From positions 202,746 through 266,745 of the forward strand of contig JPHH03000046.1 in NCBI GenBank assembly GCA_000750105.3: DNA of 64,000 bases, read 5' to 3'. Positions 20,580-32,350 of this stretch are shown one piece after another. The notes below the pieces were generated by a model. The model was not told the origin of the DNA. It ran no database searches and saw nothing but the letters and a program-made list of their open reading frames with translations. The translations under genes and the position numbers were made by a program. Origin of the DNA: Tolypocladium sp. Sup5 PDA-1 (Eukaryota; Ascomycota; Sordariomycetes; Hypocreales; Ophiocordycipitaceae). Each line of letters opens with the position of its first letter. The stretch's first letter is position 1.

Positions 20580-22400
20580 GAGATGGTTCGTGTCTCTGTT
20601 TTGCTTCCAACTTCGCGTCGTGTCCATGTTATGCTGTCCATTCTCCTGAATGTCGTTCACAACAAAAGGGGCTACCTAGCCCTCTTGAGTCTCTGAGTTC
20701 ATGAGCTACACAATATGACCATACTATCAACGCTTTTTACACTCAATCTGCTGAACCGGGCTAGCGTTTTGAATGCAGGTTGGACTGGAGTTCCAGTGGA
20801 TATACCGCTACGTCCGGGTATAGCGATGTGTATGTGGACGTGGCGGTACGTACGTTGGTAGCTGAAGACTACGATGGAACAGACGGGAGATGGGCTGAGT
20901 GGAATGATGATTACAGGAAGCAAGAGGAAAGAATCTGTCGCAGTAGCTTAAGGAGCACGGCTTGTAGACTGTGATTAAGACTCAGACTCATGATGTCTAT
21001 CCTCATTCCAAGTCGGCTGAAGTCACCAATGGACATGAGTTTGACGCAGATAGCGTTGCGATGTTGGGTCATGACCAGGTTCTAGGATGCCCATGTAGCC
21101 GGTCCACGATGATTTGCGAAGACGAATGCAGGACTACCGTGTTTCTGCGGAATCTACATTACAGAAAACCTGGTTTCTGAAACTCTGAAGACTGAGGGCG
21201 GGAGGGAGACGCAAGAGATGCTTCCTGCGGGAAGCGAGGCACGCCATTCACGACTCCGACATCTGACCCCAAACCGCGCAAAGAGGTAGAAGTAGATGTC
21301 AACTCAGAAGTATCAACACCGTTGGCCGGCCATCCAACACGCCACACGGCACGTCTGCGTGGCAGTCTCGCGTCCCTCTTGCTTACAAACACCAGCCCGC
21401 GACTGGATGAGATGCGATGGAGGCCTACACCGCAAATCTGGGTATTTGAATGTCCGGCAATATATGTACGGGCTGCTCAATTCCTTGCACTCGCAGTACA
21501 TTCAACACTCTTTTGTTGCTGACTTTCATTCAGAATTAATTCCCATCCGCAAAAAGAATTAAAATTAAACACGCCAGAGCCACAAGCAAGACGTAGAGTA
21601 TTCATGGCGAAGCCACCGAGGAACTCGACCGAACCTCCTGGAAGAATTGCATGTTGCAGGAAGACGAACTTCACGACTGCTATCAATCTGGCCTGTAAGA
21701 CCAAGTTGAACAACTCAAATGCCAGTTACAGGAGGAACGGGCCATCAGCTCATAGCTAGGAAACTAGGAACAGCAGCACCCCTTAGAGAAATGCGACATC
21801 TTGCACGCTCCCATGCCCAAGTCCAACCCCCCTTCAACTCGCAATCCAAATCCCAAGCACCAGTGATTAATTCGCAGGCCAACTCGCTCAACTCAAAGCC
21901 CACAGCCAACCCTGCTGGGCAACCTTCCGCCCTTCCCCAACGCCCACAGCTGGCGCCACCGCCCTACGAGGCTTGAACGCCTTATGCAACCTCACGACCA
22001 AATCCCCGTCCGAAAAAGCTTGATGCTTCAAGGGCAACCACGAAAAGATTTCAGAGCCATGGGCCAATTAAAAAACAACCCGACCGTGGTTTCCCTGACA
22101 AGTTCGAGAAGTTTGAGAAACTCTGAATTGTCCGCGCAAGTAGCCAGTTCCCACTCCCGCCTTCGAGCTTCCATAAAGTCCCTCCTCTCCAAGCCTAGAA
22201 TCCAGTCTTCTCTATTTCCTCCCATCCTTCTTATACAAACACACACATACACACACACACACACTCTCTATCTATCTCTTGTCTACATTGACAATACACC
22301 ACCGCCACACCATCACCACCTCCCATCTGCATATCCCTTTACCTCAACTCTACCTTCCACCAGCACACCTCTTTAACTCAACCTCAATCACACCTCCGCA
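20580..22400. other. Intergenic with a possible coiled-coil gene remnant
   Basis: No intact gene is supported. Near 21600-21760 one plus-strand frame reads like a charged coiled coil (EELDRTSWKNCMLQEDEL, then a stop, then DQVEQLKCQLQEERAIS), so a relic of a longer gene may lie here. The last 150 bases are pyrimidine-rich leader for the next gene. Confidence 0.35.
22238..22264 (+). repeat. CA microsatellite
   Basis: Two CA runs separated by one CATA interruption, in the leader of the following gene about 140 bases before its ATG. Length is likely variable among strains. Confidence 0.85.
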
Positions 22401-23404
22401 ATGTCCTTGGTGCAGCAGAACGGAGCCACCGTGGTGGTGCCCCTTGACCCCGACTCTCCCACCTACCTGGACCAGATCTGCGACCTCGCACTCGGTCCCA
22501 CCCTCTACCACCCCCTCCCCGCCGCCCTTATTAGACCGGCCATCATCAAGCTCCTCGAGGAACTTGAGGAGCGAGAGGCCATCTTGGCTAAGGAGGCCAT
22601 CGAGCAAGCCGTCGAGAAGACGGCCATCCTGCCCATTGGAACCGGCAGGCCTGCAGGCTGCTTTGGCGTAAGTCTTCCACATCTTCCTGACATAGCATCA
22701 AAACTTTATCGATGCCGGGCATGGACCTTATGACTAACTGAGTTTCTACAGGAGGCAGCCGCAGAGTGTCCTGTGATGGACAAGTACGAGGCCCTCGGCA
22801 TACCTCGGCCTGCACCAAGGGGTGCCTCAAGCCCGCGGGCAAGGGCAAGGGCAAGGGCAAGGGCAAGCAGTCCGCGAAGCTTGTCAGTTTCAACGACGCC
22901 GCCCTCACGGCCTGCCTCGAGACAGGCGCCCGGGTTGAGTCCCGGGCAAACGGCGCATCCGCCAAGCAGCGCTTCGAAGCTGCCCACCAAAGGCTCAAGG
23001 CCCGCAAGGGAAAGGGAACGGAGATGCTCACCGACGAACCCGCCCACGACGAGCTCCCTCCAAGCCCCCTTGGAGCCAAGGCCGGCCACCCTCGCAGCGC
23101 GGTCCTCAGGGCCAGCCTGGACGAGGCCTGGAACAACGCCAATGCCCTGAGCAAGAGGGCCGTCGAGAGGGGGTACATGGACTTTGCATACTACGTATGC
23201 AAATGGGGCTCCAAGCAGCACCGAAACCTGGCTGCGGTGCAGGCAAAGTTCGAGGATGTGCGGTTCGGCAGCTTCGAGGGGCCGGAGAGGGAGCACGCCA
23301 TCGATGGCGGGGAGGAGTTGGTTTCGTTGTCGCGGTGGTACCACGACATTGCAACGGCAATGTCGGAGCCCCGGACACGGACGCGTTACGAGGTGGAAGA
23401 GTGA
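22401..23404 (+). CDS. Unrecognised protein; reading frame changes inside exon 2
   Basis: Exon 1 starts at 22401 (MSLVQQNGATVVVPLDPDS) and contains a charged helix (KLLEELEEREAILAKEAIEQ). It ends before GTAAGT at 22671, phase 0. With the acceptor at 22750-22751 (CTACAG) the frame gives ECPVMDKYEALGIPRPAP and then degenerates into Arg/Ala/Ser repeats. A different frame, running to the stop at 23402-23404, looks properly coding: a Lys-Gly repeat (22840-22866), LVSFNDAALTACLETG, DEAWNNANALSKRAVERGY and FDVRFGSFEGPE-like text ending EPRTRTRYEVEE. The two cannot be joined by the splice sites I see. A missed short intron, a frameshift near the GGGG at 22817, or a non-canonical splice could explain it. 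No domain recognised; no function offered. Confidence 0.55.
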
Positions 23405-23829
23405 GAGGGACTGGAGGCGGAATGGAAACAAGATGGAAATCAAGGACGGAACTTGTGGACAGGGAACTGTGGGTGGAGGTTTGGGATCATTGGAGTTTTG
23501 GACGGTTGGATACCCAAGGCTAGAATCGGCTACGGGAGCGAGTGTTTTGGCAGATGAATGGATGACGAAATGACATGAAACGTGCAACATCTTGTGACTA
23601 AACGTGAACAAAAGCAACATGTATGAAGCTAGCCTATGATCGCCAACGAAGTAGAAACACAATGTTCGTCCGTTTATCTGGACAGTCAAGAATCTTTCTT
23701 GCAGAGGTGATGCCGCGTCCTTCTTCCTTTTGGCTTCTGAACTCGTAAGCTGTTGGGCCTGGGGTCGAAAGCGCTAGGGGAATCGTACAAGTCAGCTCAC
23801 GTGGTCTTCTGTCAGAAGTCTTCTTCAAC
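23405..23829. other. Short region between convergent genes
   Basis: Holds 3' flanks of the two unrecognised genes. A possible extra exon of the minus-strand gene starts at 23773 after a CTAG acceptor, but its frame has no stop before it runs antisense to the plus-strand gene, so I left it out. Confidence 0.4.
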
Positions 23830-24773
23830 TTACCGGTGGTACCGCAGCAGACTATTGCTGCTGTCCCCGAGACCACCCAAGCCCGCTTCCTCGAGTTCGC
23901 GGTGCAGCGGTAGGTGCCTGGGAGCAAGCGACGGACGAGCGGCGAGGATGTCAGAGATAGCAGAATCAGGGAGAGAAGACGAGGGGTCCGAAGAGACGGA
24001 GACCGCTCCAACGCTCTCCGGCTCGATATATAGAGACGCTGACTGGGTCTCAATGACTGGGTCTGGCCGGCCAAGTTTCTGACGATGGCCCTGCTCCAAG
24101 TCGGTTACTTCGGCTGCTTCCAGTTTTCTTTTGTGTGAGGTGTGTGGGTTTGAAGTGTGTGGCTTGCTCAAGGGCCCTTGGGTCTCGCCATTGTCACATT
24201 CGACGTACTCCCAACTTGAGGTCGGAGGATCGACAGAGCTGCCACCTTGCCACGCTGGAGACCCCGTAGCAATCCCCTCTGGCCCAAGCCCCGAAGAGGA
24301 ACCAGACACATGGAGACCGACTCTTGGGAACTGAGAGAGCCTCAACAGCCGCCGTTCGTGCTCGTTTTTGTCCATCAAGTACGCCTCCAACGGGAGCACA
24401 GGTGAAGATGACGATGGAAGGCTTGGCTCGGAGGGCAGAGGGGGGCATGTATATTCTGCACTGGAGTCTCGATGATTATCCATCACCTCAAGCTCCAATG
24501 GCTCCATCAGCAGCAAAGGCGACTTGGCTGAGTCGTAGTCGTCAACTTGATGAGGCTGGTGGAGGACAGAAATAGAGGCATAAAGAGACCTGTTGGGATA
24601 CATCAGAGATGCCACCTTGACAAGAGATACATGGGGATTGAGACTTACTGTGCTTTACCCGCTGGTAGGCTATCCAAGCTGATGCTGCTGTCCCGACTCG
24701 GTTGCACCTTTCCTGGGGACTTTGCGCTGCCAAACGACGGCCGAGTCCCCTCGATGCCCCGAAGCGAGTCCAT
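23830..24773 (-). CDS. Unrecognised Ser/Pro/Leu-rich protein
   Basis: Exon 1 is 24773-24649 (MDSLRGIEGTRPSFGSAKSP), the intron runs GTAAGT...CAACAG, and exon 2 starts at 24589 in the matching phase. Read straight through, it stops at TAA 23832-23830 after NSLLRYHR, giving 294 residues. However, that stop lies within a perfect GTAAGT donor, and a CTAG acceptor 60 bases on could continue the protein as RFRPQAQQLTSSEAKRKK; the true C-terminus is therefore open. The protein is mostly disordered by composition (Ser, Pro, Glu), with a basic cluster HKRKLEAAEV that could be a nuclear signal. No domain recognised. Confidence 0.58.
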
Positions 24774-27144
24774 GATGGCTGGCGCTGCTGCTTGAGTTGC
24801 TGGCATGGAAAGACGTTCTCTTTGAGGGAAGAAAGTAGGATTATTCTAGCCAAAAGGGGGGGTTGGTCATGGCTCAACATATATCACATAGGCTCCGGCC
24901 ATTGGCTTTTAAGGAGCATGGGCCAGTGGGACGAGCCGGAGGGATAGCCAACGACCAAGCTGCTGGGAAATGACAAGATGCAGTAGCTTGCCGAACCGAT
25001 GGGTTGGAACGCGATCAGTTTATCTCCCTACTGCAAGGCAGCGATCCCACAACCCGCCCGCGTCCCGGGGGTTCGGATAACCTTTCGAGGCACCTGTGCT
25101 ATTTCTCTCCTCTTTCCTCCCTCCTGCATCGTATCCCGCTAAAAACTGACCAGCGAGCCCTGCCGCGAGAGGCGACGATCCCACCGCTTTCACATCTGAC
25201 GGCATGATGGACGTCAACGGCCAATGGAGGACCAGGCACTGGGTTTGATCATGTTGCTAGCGCGGACGCCTTCCCGCTGGATGGGATGCTGGTGTCCGAG
25301 ATGGCGGGTCCGCGGCGCATTTGGTGTGGGGCCGAACCACCACGTTGGGTCGGTTGCAGACGCAATGGCCCAGGGAAGACGGCGGCCGTGGTGCGTCGGA
25401 TAACGCGAGCAGCGAATAATAATCAAGGTGCGAGGAAAGAAGCAGTCAGGCACGGAGCATCACATCAAGACCCCCAGGCAAAAGACGCAGGAGGCTTGTT
25501 GGCGGCCCGAGGAGATCTGACCGCATGGCATGTTTGTCCATTGAGGACGAGCAAAAGGGGCCCGCCGGCCCGGGGGGGGTTGCTGAATGCAGCCACAGAA
25601 TGTCTTTGCCGTGACACGCGGCGGGAGATTGGACATCCCGCGGCGCCCTGGAGGAGGTGTTTTGGCGTTACCAAGCTGTCGGTGTTGGTGGGTGTCTCTC
25701 CACGCGGAACGGCCGGGTCTTGGTTTAAGCAATGAGTTCGGCTGGCTCCTCTGGTGCCGTCCAAACTACTCCAACGGCCCTGCGCTGTGCGCTGACAATC
25801 AACAGCTGAGACCATGCAAAGCCCTGCGACGGGCAGGAGGGTCACAATCACCGTGTGGAGGGCCCATCGTTCAGCTCGCTGTTCAACCCGAGACACGCTT
25901 GTGCCGACAGCGGCCGAACGGGTGCAAAACGATACTTCTCGAAAGCGTGGGGGACCAACGGAGCCAGGCACCTCCAGGAATAGACGACACCGTTCGCCAA
26001 GGCGCCGCAAAAGAAAAGAATCGAAACTTTGCAGATTCGTCAGGGGGACGTCGGATTAATTGCTTTGTCCCGATTGCGTGGCCCTCAGCTCTGGGAGCGC
26101 GTCGTCCACAAGACGAGAGTCAGGAGAGGATGACCTGCACCAGCTTGCAGCAAGAAAAAGGAAAGAACCGGAAAGCCATCATTGAGAGAAACGCGACCCA
26201 AGGCGACAAGACGAAGGCTTGCTACCTCCAGCACCGCGGCTGCAGGGGTGACATGGTTGGTGATTTGACCGGTGTGAGTGAAATGCACGAGATCTGTCGA
26301 CCGCAGCAGTTCAGAGCCAGGCCTCATCAGCAGCATCTGCAGCAGCAGTCGATCTGTCAGTTTTGGGCCTTTGTCTGAGAGACGAGCCTCGAGTGCGGGA
26401 GGGTTTGGCGAGGCAAGTGTCGATCATATTGACAGAAGTCCGATGGATGTTGCCGTCGACTCGCGCGGTCGGCGCATAACGCAGCCGTCGTCAGCCAGAG
26501 GGGACATCTTCAGATCCATCTCGCGGGTTTCCTCGTGCCAGCATGCGTAGAGGTTGTGGAGGCTGGTGGACAACGCACGACGCACAGCACCATCCAGGCA
26601 CCCTGACGCAGCGATTCGTTCTTCGGCGTCGCAGGTGTCGATGCTTCGCAGCGCAGCGCTCGTACGCAATGGATGGAGGATGCAGATGGGAGGGATGGGG
26701 TTGGATTGCATGTCTGTTGCGAAATGATTGTGTTGTCTCTTAATAGGTCACTGCACCTGAGATGAGGCAGGCGCTCCCTCCTTCTCGTCGGTGGAATGTC
26801 GGCACCGGGCGCCGGCATTGTCTCCCGGACTGTGGGTCTCTCTACGGATACAGCGCTCGCAACCACTGGAAATGGCCGTTACAGCACCCGTGGACGCCTC
26901 AACTGGCTGGGCCTATCGTCCCGCGGACACTCCGGTCCGGGACCTGCGGGAACGACGTCATCCTCCATCTCTCACGTATGTATTCCCGGATGCGATAAGC
27001 GTCCAGCCATCGGCCGAGGCAAGCTCGCCATCAGGTTTCCCTCTTTTCCATCTCGTCTTCTCTTCTCTTCGTGCATTGCGTCTTTTCTTCACGCATTGGG
27101 TCGCTGAATTGTGCCGAATTACAGAGAACTGCACCGTAGATATC
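24774..27144. other. Intergenic, upstream of the phosphate carrier
   Basis: About 2.4 kb with no supported gene. ORFs at 25286-25735 and 25587-26378 overlap on both strands with no motif. Short CAG-rich stretches occur near 26325-26350. The last 120 bases are rich in TTC/TCT and form the likely leader of the carrier gene. Confidence 0.5.
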
Positions 27145-28149
27145 ATGGCTTCCAAGGACGAGCTGCCCAACTTCACGCCCAGCGACTATGTCAAGTTCTT
27201 CGGCGCAGGCGCGCTGGCCGCGACGACCACCCACGGCGTACGTATTGGCTCCTCCTCAGCAAAGAAAGAGACTGGCAGTTCTGACTCTAGTCGATAGGCC
27301 GCCACGCCAATTGACGTCGTCAAGACGCGAATCCAGGTCGACGACGCCATGAAGGGCCTCAACATGATCCGCGCGGGCCGAACCATCATCGCCAAAGAAG
27401 GCGCGTCGGCCCTGCTCACAGGCTTCGGCCCGACTGCCGTGGGATATCTCGTCCAGGGCGGCGCCAAGTTCGCCGGCTACGAGTTCTTCAAGAAAAAGTA
27501 CATCTCCCTGCTCGGAGGCCCTCAGGAGGCCGTCAAATACAGAACCGCAGTCTACCTCGGTGCCAGCGCCTCAGCCGAGTTCTTTGCCGACATCCTGCTG
27601 TGCCCCCTGGAGGCGACGCGCATCCGCCTCGTCTCGCAACGAGGGTATGCCAGTGGCCTCGCGTCGGGCTTTACGCGAATGGCTCGGGAGGAGGGCTTCC
27701 GCGGCTTCTACTCGGGATTCGTTCCGCTGCTGTTCAAGCAAGTACCCTTTGCTGTTGGGCAGTTTTCTGTGCACGAGGCAGTCAACGAGATCATATTCCG
27801 CACCATGGGACCGGAGCGCAAGGCTAAGCTGACACAGCTGGAGTCGACGGGCGTGGAACTCACCTCGGGCCTCGCTGCCGGTGCGGCGGCGGCGGTGCTC
27901 TCCCATCCGGCGGACACGCTGCTCTCCGCAATCAACAAGGGCGCCGGAGATCCGAAGCAGGGCGCCACGAGCAGGATGTTCCAGCTCGCCCGCGAGTTTG
28001 GCCCGAAGCGGTTGCTGTTGACCGGCCTGGGGCCGCGTGTGGTTATGACCTGTGGTCTTGTGTCGGGACAGTTTGTCATTTATGCCCAGTGCAAGGTGCT
28101 CACCGGAGCCCCGCCGGGCATCGAGATTCACAAGGAGGCGGCACTATGA
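27145..28149 (+). CDS. MIR1: Mitochondrial phosphate carrier
   Basis: This inner-membrane carrier imports phosphate with protons for ATP synthesis. Exons are 27145-27237 and 27298-28149 (GTACGT...GATAG, phase 0), giving 314 residues. The three carrier repeats show their signatures: PIDVVKTRIQV in repeat 1, PLEATRIRLV in repeat 2 and PADTLLSAIN in repeat 3, which is weak in its charged position as in other phosphate carriers. Phosphate-carrier features are FAGYEFFKKKY, SAEFFADILLCPLEA, GFYSGFVPLLFKQVPF and GLGPRVVMTCGLVSGQFVIY. The amino end SDYVKFFGAGALA starts directly with helix 1, with no cleavable presequence, like the yeast Mir1 type. The intron falls within helix 1, just before the PIDVVK motif. 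Confidence 0.96.
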
Positions 28150-29416
28150 TGGCCGAGACGCGGGCCGTTGTAGAGCAAGGCGCAAAATACGGCAGAGCAC
28201 GGCGCAGACGGTATTGGCGGCATATGGCGGATTGATTTGCGTTTCTATTATCGGGAGCAACTATAGATGAGACGGGTAGAATGCACTTGCAAGGACTGGC
28301 ATTAAGCGTTGGTGATTGATCGTTCGGCCCGGTGAGCAATCTATCAATTGAGATGTTACATCAACGCTTGTATCGGAGCCTCAAACCTTGAGGCGGAAGT
28401 CTCCTGGCGGCAGTGTCGCAGAATTTTACCCGGGCGATGGCGACTCTGCTAGGTGCTATTCATAGGTAGCTATTGAGCACCAGATTCAGGAGGGCTTCGC
28501 GCCACGAATGGCGGCTGCCCCGATGGCCCAGGCAGGCGGAGCATGTGTCGAATGCCTGAGTGGTACTTCATAGGAACCTTAAATTAATCCAGTCCTTTGA
28601 TGCGCACGTATTCCAGCACCTGGAACTCTCGCGCAAACGTGCTTGTACGAGTAGCAAATAGATGATCCCGCTCACTGCCGTGTTTCCTCTGCTCCTCACG
28701 TGGGGTACCGTACTGGATACATAAACTACATGCCTAACCGGCCTGGCGGTGGGGTAGAAGCTACTTCAAGGTTGCTTGGACTTCCAAGCCCAGCGTCGGC
28801 TCGACTGGAGCGACTCCCCCCAGTTGTTCAGGAAGGCGCCAGCCACAGCGGCCACGCACCTTGGCACCTACCATAAGGGGACGGGGCCCGCTAAAGTTTA
28901 AGGGACGATTCGCGGCACTCCCTTTCTGGGAGGAAACAAGGGCCAAGGCCACGACACCTCCATCTAAGGTTCATCATCGCCATCCTCCAACTCTCCATCT
29001 GCATTATTTGCCATCCGAGCATATCCTCCCCCATCGCCGTCCAGCCTCGCCCTCCTCCGTCTTCCAGCGTCTGGAAAGTGCCCGGTAAAGCACGCGCCTT
29101 CTCGATATCCCATCGTTTTTCTTGTTGCGGTACGTGCGTCACGAGCGCTGCGCAACTGGCTGCCTGGCATCCCGGGGCAGACGTAGCTACAGCTACAGTC
29201 ATACAATGGCCTCTCTCCTTGCGACCCGCGGCCGTGCGCAGCATGAAGCAACTCCCTCAAACTAACTTCGGTCCCTCTAGGCGTTAGTTCGCATTCGCTT
29301 CCAGGCATCGATACGCCCATGTCGATGCATTAGACCCGGTCGTTTTCGCCCCCGCGCGTGCACATTCTCTTCTCCTCTGCGCCTACCAAGCGTCATCTCC
29401 GGACCAGGCTTGCGTC
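28150..29416. other. Intergenic, kexin promoter and leader
   Basis: Holds the carrier 3' flank and about 1 kb of upstream sequence for the kexin gene, ending in a CT-rich leader (29340-29400). No supported gene. Confidence 0.5.
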
Positions 29417-32040
29417 ATGAAGATTTCGTCGCTCATTGGCCTGGTCGGCCTGGCTGCGCTGTCGCATGCCTCTCGCGTCCCTCGAGACTACGATAATAAT
29501 GACTACTACGTCCTCCACATCGACCCGTCAACACCGGCCGAACATATCGCTGCGCGGCTCGGCTTGGAACACGAGGGCCAGCTGAGCGAACTCACGGACC
29601 ACCACATCTTCCGCGCACCCAAGGTCGAACATGACGTCGTCAAGAGGGAGATCCAAGAGCGCAGGCGAAGAAAGCGCGACCTAGGAGACCATGATGTTCT
29701 CGACAATGTCCTACTGTCCACGAAGCAGGAGGCTCGCATGCACTTGGAGAAGCGTGTGATCCCGCCACGTGCCAAGGAAGCCCTCAACTCCCGTGCAACT
29801 GGGAAGCCGGTCGCTGCGGCCGTCCAGAAGCAGTCTCAGCTCATGAAGACGCTGGACATTGCGGATCCGATATTCGCCGACCAGTGGCATCTCTACAACA
29901 CCGTTGAACTCGGCCACGATGTCAACGTCACGGGCCTGTGGCTGGAGGGCATCACTGGCAAGAATGCGACTGTTGCTATTATCGACGACGGCCTCGACAT
30001 GAACAGCCTTGATCTCAAGGACAACTACTTTGCAGAGGGCTCCTGGGACTTCAACGACCAAGGCCCGGAGCCAAAGCCGCGGCTGTCGGACGACAGGCAC
30101 GGTACCCGCTGCGCAGGCGAGGTTGCCGCGGTTCGCAACGACGTGTGTGGCCTCGGTGTTGCCTACAACTCCCGGATTGCCGGTATTCGCATTCTCAGCA
30201 AGCCCATCACCGACGCAGACGAAGCCGAAGCCATGATCTACAAGTACCAGGATAACCAGATCTACTCTTGCTCGTGGGGACCCCGAGACGATGGAAGATC
30301 CATGGAGGCCCCTGGTGTTCTCATTCGGAGGGCAATGCTGCAGGGAATCCAAAAGGGGCGAGACGGCCTTGGGTCCATCTACGTCTTTGCCAGTGGCAAC
30401 GGCGCAGCGAGCGACGACAATTGCAACTTTGATGGATATACCAACTCCATCTACAGTATTACTGTGGGCGCGGTGGACCGAGCCGGCCAGCATCCTTACT
30501 ATTCGGAGCATTGCTCGGCCCAACTCGTTGTTACGTACAGCAGCGGCAGCGGTGATTCCATTGTGAGTTGTGCACTTTGCTTGACTACCCCGTTCACAAT
30601 TTGCTGACCAGACTAGCACACGACAGATGTCGGGACCAACAAATGCGCCACCGGCCACGGCGGCACCTCTGCTGCCGCCCCCCTGGCTGCCGGTATATTC
30701 GCATTGGTCATGCAGGTCCGTCCGGATCTGACCTGGAGAGATCTCCAGTACCTCGCCATGGATACGGCCCAGCCTGTCGCGGACAAGAACGCCGGATGGC
30801 AGGAGACGAAAATCGGCAAGCAATTCAGCCACGTCTTTGGGTACGGCAAGATTGACTCTTATACGCTCGTCGAAAAGTCCAAGACCTGGCAAAAGGTCAA
30901 GCCCCAGTCCTGGTTCTTCTCGCCGTGGCTGCATGTCAGGAAGGCCATCCCCGAGGGCGAAAAGGGGCTGAGTGTCGAGTTTGACGTCACCGAGGACATG
31001 CTGAAGAAGGCAAACTTGGCACGCCTGGAGCACGTTACGGTCACGATGAATGCGGATCACACGCGTCGTGGTGATTTGAGTGCTGATTTGATCAGCCCCG
31101 AGAACGTGATCAGCCACATTGCGACTGCTCGCAAGGACGACAGCCACAATGGTGGCTACGAGGACTGGACGTTCATGAGCGTCGCTCACTGGTAGGTTCA
31201 CCACGGTGGATGCCTTGTTGGGGATATTGACTGATGCATCGTTCCAGGGGTGAATCCGGAGTCGGCAAGTGGACCCTGATCGTCCGGGACACTGTGGAAA
31301 ACGAGCACAACGGCACGTTTGTCGACTGGCACCTGAAGCTGTGGGGAGAGTCGATCGACGCGAGCAAGGCCACACCCCTGCCCCTGCCCAACGCTGATGA
31401 CGACGCGGAGCACGACAAGATCTCGTCGACGGTTACGCCACCTGCATCAACTGCGACGGTCGCGACTAAGCCTGAAGCTACCCACGACGATACCGTTACA
31501 AAGCCGACAGACCACCCGGAACGGCCCACTAAGGCCGGGCCTAAGCCGACCGAAACAGAGACCAGCACCGACGTGGCCCAAGAGACCACCTCGACGCCGA
31601 CTTCATGGATCTCCAAGTTCCCCACGTTTGGCGCCTCCAAGACGGCCCAGATCTGGATCTACGGAGCGCTGGGCCTCATTGTTGCCTTCTGCATCGGCCT
31701 GGGCATCTACCTCTTTGTCGCCCGCCGCCGCCGCCTGAGGAACAACCCGCGCAATAACTACGAATTCGAGCTCATCGACGAGGAGGAGCGCGACGCGCTG
31801 AAGTCGGGCGAGAAGGGCGCAGCGGGCGGCAAGAAGGGGCGCCGGACCCGGGGCGGGGAGCTGTACGACGCTTTTGCAGGCGGGAGCGACGACGACGACG
31901 AGTTTGACGAGTACAGAGACCGGTCGGCGGAGAGGCTGGACGGGGTCCTCGAGGCGGACCGGTACGTGGTGGGCGAGGAGAGCGACGATGAGGGCCACGA
32001 CGAAAAGGCCGAGTCGAAACCGTTGGGCGGTAGCCGTTGA
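29417..32040 (+). CDS. KEX2: Kexin, Golgi subtilisin-like proprotein processing protease
   Basis: Kexin cuts secretory precursors after Lys-Arg or Arg-Arg in the late Golgi. Exons are 29417-30562, 30617-31191 and 31248-32040, giving 837 residues. Residues 1-19 are a signal peptide; a propeptide follows, ending at a self-cleavage site EKR113. The catalytic triad and oxyanion residue are D190 (AIIDDGLDM), H228 (DDRHGTRCAG), N328 (FASGNGA) and S400 (GGTSAAAPLA). CSWGPRDDGR is the kexin-type substrate-pocket motif. A P domain follows (WFFSPWLHV ... GKWTLIVRD). After it come a Ser/Thr/Pro-rich stalk, one membrane helix at about 707-728 (IYGALGLIVAFCIGLGIYLF) and a cytosolic tail with acidic clusters and YEFELIDEEE, plausible Golgi-retrieval signals. 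Every family hallmark is present. Confidence 0.96.
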
Positions 32041-32350
32041 GGCACGGTGTAGTTGATGGTGGCAGAGGAGGGGGAGACATTGGCGGAGTATCGTTTGGTA
32101 TACCGTGGTGAAGCACATGGCCAGTACCTGCATGGAATAAAAGGAGTTTTGTCTTTGTCGTACCGCTCGTGTCCATTAGCATTATGAATAGAACTTTTGG
32201 AAGGTCTTGAATTCTCGTGCTCCATGAAGCCAAACCGGCCTCGTAATTAATGTCATGGATTCCATCCCGACGGCTGCCTACTCGTAACGCCATAACGCCC
32301 TGCCTCGCTCATACATTCAGCCCATCCTTTGTCTATAAACGGACCCGGCA
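32041..32350. other. Region between convergent KEX2 and SNX4 3' ends
   Basis: A 310 bp gap with AATAAA at about 32136-32142 (GGAATAAAAGG), a plausible kexin polyadenylation signal. Nothing else seen. Confidence 0.5.

Noticed and set aside
19518..20660. 380-codon minus-strand ORF opposite the Ayg1-like gene
   Set aside because: Antisense shadow of a GC-rich coding region; composition is Arg/Val/Gly with no domain.
22706..23689. 327-codon minus-strand ORF overlapping the 22.4 kb gene
   Set aside because: Mostly antisense to the plus-strand exon 2. Only its first 40 codons could be an exon of the 24 kb gene, and it has no sensible stop.
25286..26378. Overlapping ORFs of 149-263 codons upstream of the phosphate carrier
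   Set aside because: Open on both strands with no motif, no codon bias and no splice pattern; treated as chance.
29711..31375. 554-codon minus-strand ORF opposite kexin
   Set aside because: It spans kexin exons and introns alike, has no motif, and kexin on the other strand carries the full catalytic set.
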